Below are positions 7,901-14,307 of a stretch of 20,508 nt of DNA, piece after piece; positions within the stretch are counted from its first letter, which is position 1; every line of letters starts with the position of its first letter. The DNA comes from HGM05232 sp964646495 (GTDB lineage Bacteria > Bacteroidota > Bacteroidia > Bacteroidales > Muribaculaceae). The translations under genes and the position numbers were made by a program. Under the pieces are notes generated by a model. The model worked only from the letters and a program-made list of their open reading frames with translations, was not told the DNA's origin and did not search any database. The DNA is taken from assembly GCA_964646495.1 (NCBI GenBank), contig CAZYEO010000032.1, forward strand, positions 1-20,508, in the 5' to 3' direction.

Positions 7901-10473
7901 TCATTATTGCACCTCACAGTGTCATTAGGAATCCACATAGCCGATTTGATAGGGCATGTTGAATCTGACGGACGAAATAGAATTATGTTATCTGATGAAT
8001 CCGAAGTATAATCCCCATCTGTAATTTTAACTGATAATTTATATTCCCCCGATTTTAAGGACGATATGTCGATTTTAGAAACCTGCGGAATAAAATCACC
8101 TTTCAACGAATCTGTAGTGTTTATGCCCTTTAATAAATATGAATATTTTACCAATTTATTATCATCAATTGATGAATTTATGATTACAGGCAACTTGATT
8201 GGATTCGATATATCTATCCCATTGGAGTTTTGAAATATTACTGTGTAATTTTTTCCTACAGTAAATATGTCCTCAGACGATTGAGTTTCTCCAGCCATAT
8301 TTGTGGCAGATGCCACAAGCGTGTAAATAGAGAATGGAATTTCAGATGACTGGTTGAATAGAGATGCCGGTATTGTGAAATTTAATTCACCCTTAGAGTT
8401 AGTGGTCGATTTAAATTCTTGCAATAAAATATTGCTATCATGAGGCATCATAAATCGGAAATAGGATGATTTCTTTAATAAGATTGTAACATCGCAATCC
8501 GTAAGTGGAACACCGGAATATGTTTTTGCAACCCCTCTTATATTCAGATCGCCACCAATTGTAGTGTAATGAGGTTTCATATCCACAAATTCCAACATGA
8601 AACTCGGAGCTTTGTATTCGCTCACTTCTATATATTTGGAGGATATCCGGTCGTTTATATTGTCGAGAGTTACATTTATGGAGTAATTGCCGTTAAGTCC
8701 TGTTTTGGGTACTACAAACGATGATGTAAATCGTCCAAAAGCGTCACTTCTTAATTTTATACTATCAGTTATTTCATAATTGGGATTTCTCAAATATACT
8801 TGAAAATCTGTGTCATTTACCGTTATGCGTCTATCTTCATTGAAATAATAGCTTATTCCTACAAATTTTATAGTATCACCGGGACGATACACAGCCAAAT
8901 CGGTAAATATTTCACAATTCATCACCTGCCTTCTGTTTTTCTCGCGCATATTGCCATAGAAATATACAGGGGTGGAATATTTATCTTTTCCCATCACACT
9001 TTGTATCTCGCCACGAGAAATGTTATTCAAAACTGCAATCCCAGATTGGTCGGTATAGGCTCCTAATTTAGATGTGTTATCCACTCGATTATTTATCATT
9101 ATTTCAACTCCCGGAATTGGAGCTCCTGTCATATTGTCGGTGGCAATCGCTTTATTTTCTCCATTTTGGGTGCATAAAATATTTGTCATAATATTGGTGA
9201 CACGGAATTTTATGGGAAACTCTCTTTTAGCTGAAACTTTCTTGGGGAAGTCGGCGATTAATGAATACTCTCCATAGGGTAGCGGAGGAAATACCACCAC
9301 CGTAGTATCCATGAATGGTAATTTATGACGAGTGGTGATTTTAATCGGTTTGTGAAGCACTGATTTAGGTAGAATGGTCCCGTTTTGTGGAATTATTGAA
9401 ATGGTGTATTTATTCACATTCTTCACTACACACTTAATTCTTATTGAATCGGTGGATGAGATTGTGGAATTAATATTTAAACTGATACTTCCCCTTTCCA
9501 ATTCGGCAATGATACGTTTAATATCATTTACAAACATGTATTTAGGGTAGCGTTTGACGAATTGTTGCAATTTAAGTTGGAAATTCCAGTCATTTAAAAT
9601 CTGATTGCTCCTTTCGGCAATATTATCGCTATATCTGTAGTTATTCTCCTCTGCAAGAAATAATCCCGAAAATGGAGTAATCAGAAAATATTTATCATAT
9701 AACTGGGCATATTGAGTTTTCAAATTTTCTTGCTTGAAATTATTTATCCCGGATTGATATTCCATTTGATGAATTAATGAATAAATATAGGGTGCATAGT
9801 TATTCTTATGAAAATCCAATAGATTTGCAAATATCGTTTCAGCTTGATTTTTAGCCTTTTGGCTTGAAGTATTATCTTGAGGTGTGTCGCTGATTATATT
9901 GTTAATACAATTAATTGCATTATAGGATATAAAGTCAAACACTGTAGGACAAAATATTATCCCCTTTTTATTGAATGATATACAATCTTTATATTTTGTA
10001 ATGGGGGTATTTTTGAGAATCTCTGCATTTTTCAATGATAGCGTGATAAGATTCATTATCTTTTTGGAATAATCCATAGAACTCCATTCGGTAATATCCA
10101 ATGGAGTAGGGCGATCTATATTAATTTTGTTATTGAATCTATTTCGAGACATATTAGAGCTAAAGGCTTGGGCTTCAATAGAATATAACATAGATTTTGT
10201 TACAGGGTTATCTGTAGTTGATATAACGCTGTCAATCAGCTCTATAGATTGAGGCAAGCCGGAGTCCGAAATCGAATATAAGGCATCAAAATAGTCGATG
10301 AGTGATTTAATAATTTTGTTATCGTCTTGTTTATCCAATGCATTATCGAGCATTACTTTAGCATCGGTCATCATAGTTTGAGGATAAGCCGACTTTTGTG
10401 TTTTTAAAGTAGCAACAGCAGATGATAGATTGAATGCAATTGCAACCGATAATATTACTGAAAATAGTTTCAT
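4957..10473 (-). CDS. alpha-2-macroglobulin-like exported protein without thioester
   Basis: A very large (1838-residue) exported protein of the bacterial alpha-2-macroglobulin family, which trap or block proteases in the envelope. A Sec signal peptide covers about residues 1-20 with no lipobox Cys, so it should be periplasmic or secreted. Residues about 30-325 are a helical N-terminal region. MG domains follow, including an MG2-type segment LAVYRPGDTIKF at about 526-537, then the A2M core with WKPLLQTNANGEITLTTPIP at about 1101-1120. The alpha/alpha-toroid thioester-like domain spans about 1290-1600 and an MG10-like end about 1700-1838. The thioester CxEQ motif is absent: the equivalent stretch (about 1308-1316) reads GNMTANETA, so covalent trapping is not expected. 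No pbpC gene is beside it, unlike many bacterial homologues. It appears monocistronic, between a strong upstream terminator and the 79-bp repeats. Confidence 0.88.
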   Translation of the reverse strand: MKLFSVILSVAIAFNLSSAVATLKTQKSAYPQTMMTDAKVMLDNALDKQDDNKIIKSLIDYFDALYSISDSGLPQSIELIDSVISTTDNPVTKSMLYSIEAQAFSSNMSRNRFNNKINIDRPTPLDITEWSSMDYSKKIMNLITLSLKNAEILKNTPITKYKDCISFNKKGIIFCPTVFDFISYNAINCINNIISDTPQDNTSSQKAKNQAETIFANLLDFHKNNYAPYIYSLIHQMEYQSGINNFKQENLKTQYAQLYDKYFLITPFSGLFLAEENNYRYSDNIAERSNQILNDWNFQLKLQQFVKRYPKYMFVNDIKRIIAELERGSISLNINSTISSTDSIRIKCVVKNVNKYTISIIPQNGTILPKSVLHKPIKITTRHKLPFMDTTVVVFPPLPYGEYSLIADFPKKVSAKREFPIKFRVTNIMTNILCTQNGENKAIATDNMTGAPIPGVEIMINNRVDNTSKLGAYTDQSGIAVLNNISRGEIQSVMGKDKYSTPVYFYGNMREKNRRQVMNCEIFTDLAVYRPGDTIKFVGISYYFNEDRRITVNDTDFQVYLRNPNYEITDSIKLRSDAFGRFTSSFVVPKTGLNGNYSINVTLDNINDRISSKYIEVSEYKAPSFMLEFVDMKPHYTTIGGDLNIRGVAKTYSGVPLTDCDVTILLKKSSYFRFMMPHDSNILLQEFKSTTNSKGELNFTIPASLFNQSSEIPFSIYTLVASATNMAGETQSSEDIFTVGKNYTVIFQNSNGIDISNPIKLPVIINSSIDDNKLVKYSYLLKGINTTDSLKGDFIPQVSKIDISSLKSGEYKLSVKITDGDYTSDSSDNIILFRPSDSTCPIKSAMWIPNDTVRCNNDSVVTFTIGNSTPKSYIYYIAYSSNDIVASGWLEYAAGMRNFSIKIPQPFTGQMNVMLMTTSKYETYSKIVKVLPSSPDKKIILSSSSFRDKIMANSTERWTFTLKDNYGNPIKGAFLAEMYNSALNTFAPNRWNWSPEIYYPYYCNLFKSSSYLANAYFQTSIKKYKSTYVEFPSFEEIEFPDNHVRNRMRLNNMMKSEDNADYLHEVIVMEKASVGATKSATNMATMPKIDIRTRNIQSGLWKPLLQTNANGEITLTTPIPNENTTWYFQALAYSDDLLTSILSKEIISQKPIMVAPNLPRFLRQGDNTVLSASILNATDSIKECNVIIELFNPIDNKVIKTKSSKISIAPNSQDTCIIDWNVPDNISLIGYRIKGATSQYGDGEQSVIPVLQASTYITESKPFYLTQGEKNYTIDIPKASTESRITFEYCDNPIWYCVTALPSISSSGNMTANETANSLFAICIAKGIAESYPMIQNALSHWAEMPSDSTLVSMLQRNESLKIGQLSQSPWLNSAQKQTLRMKQFKDIFNKYEMPNRILNLVNRLTELQNIDGGIGWTSSSISSPYITNTVLVLLGEINKLGFLPEIPQLTSLISGAMKYMDKATISSFENMKKYDNVTYEAFLPYIYARSLFPKIPYSSDLSGLKSNAIKAFANNWKNMNLPDKAYVAIVMQNDNKTSVAKDIMESIRQYGIYKPNTGMWWENKNNGIYSYYYNPVALTTLFLNAFHAIEPQCKEIDMIRQWILLQKETTDWGNSSMASAAVYSLLNSGTKWNLTPQLPKITINSKALPIDSIAKYTGYIQTQIKSSKNNRNSVEISRSTNAPAWGSIFTQYSEQIKDIKNVSIEGLSISKDFISASGDKYIENKTPKVGDKIKVYLTIKTDRDLEYVMIKDDRCAAMEPVDQLSEYKYQDRLSFYQETKDSETNLFITNLPKGTHTISYDVYIMAPGSYSLGIATIQSQYAPALTAHSEGTIINIK

Positions 10474-10497
10474 AACAATATTTTTATGTTTAATCCT

Positions 10498-10505
10498 GCA
10501 AGATA
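10498..10505 (-). promoter_or_regulatory. weak -7 promoter candidate for the macroglobulin gene
   Basis: The minus strand reads TATCTTGC 24 nt upstream of the ATG, one or two bases off TAnnTTTG, with a TTTG box 21 nt upstream. It lies just after a terminator, where a new promoter is needed. Low certainty. Confidence 0.35.
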
Positions 10506-10539
10506 ATTAATATATATTCAAAATAACAAATTTAGATAC

Positions 10540-10583
10540 AAAAAATCCGGAAAGTCGCTTTTGTTTATTGTGCGACTATCCGG
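10540..10583 (-). terminator. Rho-independent terminator of the ECF sigma operon
   Basis: On the minus strand CCGGATAGTCGC pairs with GCGACTTTCCGG (11 pairs and one T-T mismatch) around a loop of about 13 nt, followed by ATTTTTT. It starts 25 nt after the stop of the Spy-like gene and separates that operon from the macroglobulin gene. Confidence 0.9.
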
Positions 10584-10607
10584 AGGCGATAGTATGATAA
10601 AGTTAGT

Positions 10608-11075
10608 TTAGTTAGTTCTTTTCTTATGGTGTTGAAGCATACTTCGGGTGAAACGGTTTTCGGCACGTTTTAATTGAAAAAGTTGTTTACTGGATAGTAT
10701 TTTTGAGAATTTATCGAAATAGATTGCTTCTACTTTAGCCTCATTCCCTTTAACCTCTTGCATTGCTTGTGCTGCTTTTTCATATTCGAGATCGGAAGCA
10801 GATGCATCGCAAGAAACTTTTTTCTCCATTTCGCGCGCTTCCATATTTATCTTAAATACCTCCTGCTCCATTTCTTTATAGAGAGGGAAGAATGCTTGCT
10901 GTTGTTCCTTGGTGAGGTTCATTTCTTTAGTAAGAAATTCTTGTTTATATTCTCTCACCTCCGAAAACCATTTTTTGTGATTATTTACGGCATCATTTTC
11001 TGCATATATAGGAAAGGATAATGTCGTGATAATCGAAGCTAATAAGACTACTCTATGAAATAATAATCGATTCAT
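10608..11075 (-). CDS. Spy/CpxP-like periplasmic protein
   Basis: A 155-residue protein with a signal peptide (about residues 1-25, ending FPIYA before END) and an otherwise helical, charged mature part. It carries an LTxxQ motif, LTKEQ, at about 54-58 and a second degenerate one, LSSKQ, at about 127-131, as in the Spy/CpxP family, whose cradle-shaped dimers act as periplasmic chaperones or stress sensors. A basic tail (HHKKR) ends the protein. It is the third gene after an ECF sigma factor and a single-TM protein, with 19 nt to the preceding gene and a strong terminator after it. I infer a role in envelope stress handling or in feedback on the sigma factor. Family assignment rests on length, signal peptide and the two motifs. 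Confidence 0.75.
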   Translation of the reverse strand: MNRLLFHRVVLLASIITTLSFPIYAENDAVNNHKKWFSEVREYKQEFLTKEMNLTKEQQQAFFPLYKEMEQEVFKINMEAREMEKKVSCDASASDLEYEKAAQAMQEVKGNEAKVEAIYFDKFSKILSSKQLFQLKRAENRFTRSMLQHHKKRTN

Positions 11076-11094
11076 TCTTTAATTCAACTCTTAA

Positions 11095-11496
11095 TTATTT
11101 AATGCTGTCGGTGTATATAGCGGATGCAATATCCACACTGTCTTCACATAAATCTTGAAGCAACTCAAATTCATCGAAATTATTTGTCATTACAAATTCA
11201 TCAACAAACGATTCATGATTGAATGCTTCGGCAATAGCCGGATTGAGAGATGTAGGGGAATTGTCGCGCATGGTAGTGAAAACCTTCATCATGCACCAAA
11301 TTCCAGCAAACATAGCTGCCATATACACCCACGGGCGCATACGATGCCATAATGTAGGAGCCGGATCTGCAATATAAACTTTTTCGGGTAGAGATTCCGT
11401 CATTTTAGCTGCGAAATCTTTAAAATAATTATCCGGGACCTTAAAACCGGGGTCCTTACTCAAACGGGATAATATTTTAGGTTCATCTTTTTTCAT
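11095..11496 (-). CDS. single-TM protein, candidate anti-sigma factor
   Basis: A 133-residue protein with a cytoplasmic N-terminal part of about 54 residues (DPGFKVPDNYFKDFAAKM near 15-32), one membrane helix at about 55-73 (RPWVYMAAMFAGIWCMMKVF), and an acidic C-terminal part of about 60 residues that would lie in the periplasm. The PGFKVPDNYF segment is often seen in proteins encoded after ECF sigma genes in Bacteroidetes. There is no HxxxCxxC zinc anti-sigma motif and no FecR-like domain, so assignment as anti-sigma factor rests on topology and on its position between the sigma gene (35 nt away) and the Spy-like gene. Confidence 0.6.
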   Translation of the reverse strand: MKKDEPKILSRLSKDPGFKVPDNYFKDFAAKMTESLPEKVYIADPAPTLWHRMRPWVYMAAMFAGIWCMMKVFTTMRDNSPTSLNPAIAEAFNHESFVDEFVMTNNFDEFELLQDLCEDSVDIASAIYTDSIK

Positions 11497-11531
11497 AATG
11501 CAATTCTATGACAGATTTTAATCCGAAAGGT

Positions 11532-12092
11532 TTAATCGTGGTCTGTAAAATATTGCTCAATTTTTTTAGCCGCATGATGATACGATGCTTTCAATGCTCC
11601 GACAGACGTGCCTAAAATTTCTGAAATATCTTCATATTTCATTTCATCAAAATATCTCATGTTGAATACTAACTTTTGTTTTTCAGGGAGTTGAGCTATG
11701 GCTTCTTGGAGAAGTATTTGCAACTCATCACCGTCAAACCATTCGTCGGTTTGCAGATTATTTATTAAATAAGAATCAGCATCATCAATCGAAAGATTAT
11801 TTTTAGCTCTTTCACGAGCCAAGAATGTTAGAGTTTCGTTTATTGCAATTTTATAAAGCCATGTTGATAACTTTGCTTCTCCTCTGAAATATTCAATATT
11901 TGTCCACGCTTTCAGAAATGTATTTTGCAATAAATCATTGGTATCGTCATGGCTAATTACCATTTTGCGGATGTGCCAATATAACGGCTCAGAATATAGT
12001 GCAATAACTTTACCAAAAGCCTCTCGGCAGGTAGCATTATCACGCAATTGCTCTATTAGTTCTGTATCGTTATTTGTGAGAATCGAAGCCAT
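11532..12092 (-). CDS. ECF sigma-70 family RNA polymerase sigma factor
   Basis: A 186-residue ECF sigma factor. The sigma-2 region (about residues 25-95) contains the classic DDTNDLLQNTFLKAW helix and FRGEAKLSTWLYKIAINE. The sigma-4 region (about 130-180) contains LPEKQKLVFNMRYFDEM and a helix-turn-helix YEDISEILGTSVGALKASY. It directs RNA polymerase to a specific promoter set. It is first in an operon with a membrane protein and a Spy-like periplasmic protein, which suggests that it answers an envelope signal. It is divergent from zupT with 96 bp between the starts. No good housekeeping -7 box is evident upstream, so self-activation from an ECF-type promoter is possible but unproven. Confidence 0.95.
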   Translation of the reverse strand: MASILTNNDTELIEQLRDNATCREAFGKVIALYSEPLYWHIRKMVISHDDTNDLLQNTFLKAWTNIEYFRGEAKLSTWLYKIAINETLTFLARERAKNNLSIDDADSYLINNLQTDEWFDGDELQILLQEAIAQLPEKQKLVFNMRYFDEMKYEDISEILGTSVGALKASYHHAAKKIEQYFTDHD

Positions 12093-12152
12093 TAATGAAA
12101 AATAATGCTGTAAATTTAATCGAAATAATTTAATTTAGCGTTATAGATGCAT

Positions 12153-12160
12153 TATATTTG
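12153..12160 (+). promoter_or_regulatory. -7 promoter element of zupT
   Basis: TATATTTG matches TAnnTTTG, 28 nt before the zupT ATG. A poor -33 candidate TTTA lies at 12129-12132, a 20-nt spacing. The region is shared with the divergent sigma-factor gene. No convincing palindrome for a metal repressor was seen in it. Confidence 0.55.
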
Positions 12161-12188
12161 TCTTTTTATATTCTAAATAAGTTATTTT

Positions 12189-12986
12189 ATGGAATTATCT
12201 TCATCCGCAGTATGGCTTGCGTTGGGACTTACGGCAATAGCCGGATTATCTACCGGTATAGGAAGTTTAATGGCATTTTTTGCCAAGGCATCCAACACAA
12301 AGTTTCTCGCGATGTCGCTGGGGCTTTCGGGTGGAGTGATGGTTTATGTGAGCTTTATGGATCTCATGCCCGGAAGCATTGAAAGCCTTTCAGCAATTTT
12401 TTCACACAAAACAGCCGTGCTTTACACGGTGCTTGCATTCTTTGCCGGAATTGCGTTAATAACTATAATAGATTTTTTTATTCCCGAAGATGAAAATCCA
12501 CACGAGGTACATAAAATAGTGGAGGGTGTGGATAAGTCGCGCATGAAGCGCACAGGAGTGATGCTCGCTTTTGCAATCGGAGTTCACAACTTCCCCGAAG
12601 GACTTGCCACATTTGCATCGGCACTCGATGGACTTGATGTAGCACTCCCTATTGTCGTTGCAATTGCAATCCATAATATACCCGAAGGGATAGCCGTATC
12701 TGTTCCTATATATTATGCCACAGGGGATAAGAAAAAAGCGTTACGCTATTCATTTCTTTCAGGACTTTCTGAGCCGGTAGGTGCAGCCGTAGGTGCTTTA
12801 TTTCTTCTACCATTCTGGAGCCCTACGATAAGTGCGTTGCTGTTGGCATTTGTGGCAGGTATCATGGTGTATATTTCATTTGACGAACTGCTACCGAGTG
12901 CAGAACAATATGGACATCATCACTATGCAATAGGTGGAGTGGTAGCCGGAATGGCTATTATGGCATTTGGATTAATGCTATTCTGA
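12189..12986 (+). CDS. zupT: ZupT-type ZIP family zinc transporter
   Basis: A 265-residue inner-membrane transporter with eight predicted helices, the usual length for bacterial ZupT. The two metal-site motifs are intact: HNFPEG at about 133-138 in helix IV and HNIPEG at about 162-167 in helix V, with a third glutamate in SGLSEP at about 195. Family members import zinc and, less specifically, iron, manganese or cobalt. The cytoplasmic loop before helix IV contains a short His/Glu patch (ENPHEVH). It is the only plus-strand gene in the window, and it converges on two TonB-receptor units, which could deliver metal or a chelate to the periplasm upstream of this transporter; that link is an inference. 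Confidence 0.95.
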   Translation: MELSSSAVWLALGLTAIAGLSTGIGSLMAFFAKASNTKFLAMSLGLSGGVMVYVSFMDLMPGSIESLSAIFSHKTAVLYTVLAFFAGIALITIIDFFIPEDENPHEVHKIVEGVDKSRMKRTGVMLAFAIGVHNFPEGLATFASALDGLDVALPIVVAIAIHNIPEGIAVSVPIYYATGDKKKALRYSFLSGLSEPVGAAVGALFLLPFWSPTISALLLAFVAGIMVYISFDELLPSAEQYGHHHYAIGGVVAGMAIMAFGLMLF

Positions 12987-13003
12987 TTCCATGATACAAA
13001 AAA

Positions 13004-13028
13004 CCTGCTTACCGTCGCGGTGAGCAGG
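13004..13028. terminator. bidirectional terminator between zupT and the lipoprotein gene
   Basis: CCTGCTTACCG and CGGTGAGCAGG form an 11-bp stem (one G-T wobble) with a 3-nt loop. On the minus strand it is followed by TTTTTT, making a strong terminator 40 nt after the beta-helix lipoprotein gene. On the plus strand, 17 nt after zupT, it has only a short T tract, so it acts more weakly. Confidence 0.88.
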
Positions 13029-13068
13029 CTTCATAGGATTGCGTTTTTCTAAGTTGAAGTGAAATCTA

Positions 13069-14271
13069 TTATCGAGTCCAACCGGCTGTCCAATTGTTAT
13101 CGGCAGATACTGCGCCCTTGAAAGGGGCGTTACTGAAGAAATTGTTCACAGAACTCATATCTTTTCCACCGGCTATTGTGCCAACATAGGTATTCGTAAA
13201 CGAAATTTGTTGGTTAATTTGATTGTTGTCATTTGAAGTGAACAACGCTGAGCTGTAAATTCCTTCATTTGCTACAACACTTCCAGAAGTATATATATAA
13301 CTGAGTTTAGAAGTTCCCGAAACAAGACTATTTTCAGTCTGAGAGGTTTCTGTCGTGATACATTGAGGCTTGCCAACTACAAGTGTATTGTATATTTCAG
13401 CTTCTGTACCTGCACGTAAACGAATACCACGTTTAGCAGTTGTAGAACCGTTACCAATCAATGTGATATTAGCAATGATAGGGTGAGATACAGGACTTGC
13501 AGTAGCATTTTTACTATTATTGTCGGCTTCAATTAGGCAATCACATTCAGCAGACGTTTGCACTGCTACCCAAAATTGACCTTTTCCTTGCCATCCTTCA
13601 GTCCAGTCGAAAGAGTCATCAGTGTTGTCGGTAGCAACGAGATACTTGCAATTCACTGTTCCGCCAAACCACTCAAACCCATCATCCGATCCTTTGTAGG
13701 ATTGAAGATATTCTGCAACAGTTCCATTGCCCACTCCATAGAATGTGAAACCGTTAGCCTCTTTTTCTTCGCTGAAAGCATATCCTGTGTATTCCAAACG
13801 TATATAACGCAAGATACCGGAATTATCGGCAACATTACTTCCACCGTAAGGAGCATCTCCAATTTCCGATTTAGCTGTTACTCCTGCATTGATAGGGGCA
13901 TAACCACAAATATGCACTCCACCCCAAGCACCCGGTTCTTTACGCTCGGAAGTCATAACGATTGGTTGTGAAGCTGTACCGTTGGCATTGATTTTCCCGC
14001 CTTGTTCTACAAGGATATAATCAACGATATTATCATCTTTCGCTACGATAGTAACATTTGGTTCAATAGTAAGAGTAACGCCGGATTTTACGTGATAACC
14101 ACCCGTAAGTGAATATGTGTAACCACTGAGAAGAGTGCGGTTGGTGGTAAGCTCACCGATTAATTCGGTTTCTTCCACATGTTTAGGATCATCACCAGAA
14201 CTATTGCATGATACTAAAGTTGTAATTGCACAAAGTGCGATAAACGCGATTTTGAAATTCATCTTTTTCAT
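13069..14271 (-). CDS. outer-membrane beta-helix lipoprotein, partner of the TonB receptor
   Basis: A 400-residue SPII lipoprotein: the lipobox LVSC places the lipidated Cys at 22, followed by NSSGDD, an acidic start consistent with surface export in Bacteroidetes. The body reads as a right-handed beta-helix of short turns (VKSGVTLTIEPNVTIVAKDD and similar), with a conserved-looking middle (YIRLEYTGYAF at about 156-166). DDGFEW at about 196-201 and DDSFDW at about 218-223 are one helix turn (22 residues) apart and stack acidic and aromatic residues. It follows the 896-residue TonB receptor gene by 36 nt, so it probably acts as the receptor's surface binding partner. No enzyme motif was found and the ligand is unknown. 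A bidirectional terminator follows. Confidence 0.7.
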   Translation of the reverse strand: MKKMNFKIAFIALCAITTLVSCNSSGDDPKHVEETELIGELTTNRTLLSGYTYSLTGGYHVKSGVTLTIEPNVTIVAKDDNIVDYILVEQGGKINANGTASQPIVMTSERKEPGAWGGVHICGYAPINAGVTAKSEIGDAPYGGSNVADNSGILRYIRLEYTGYAFSEEKEANGFTFYGVGNGTVAEYLQSYKGSDDGFEWFGGTVNCKYLVATDNTDDSFDWTEGWQGKGQFWVAVQTSAECDCLIEADNNSKNATASPVSHPIIANITLIGNGSTTAKRGIRLRAGTEAEIYNTLVVGKPQCITTETSQTENSLVSGTSKLSYIYTSGSVVANEGIYSSALFTSNDNNQINQQISFTNTYVGTIAGGKDMSSVNNFFSNAPFKGAVSADNNWTAGWTR

Positions 14272-14307
14272 CTTTTCAAAGTTTATTATAAATGGTTATA
14301 TGAGAAA

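Noticed and set aside
13558..13971. Plus-strand open frame of 137 residues
   Set aside because: It lies wholly inside the lipoprotein gene on the other strand and has no recognisable domain or promoter; a shadow of that gene's codon pattern.
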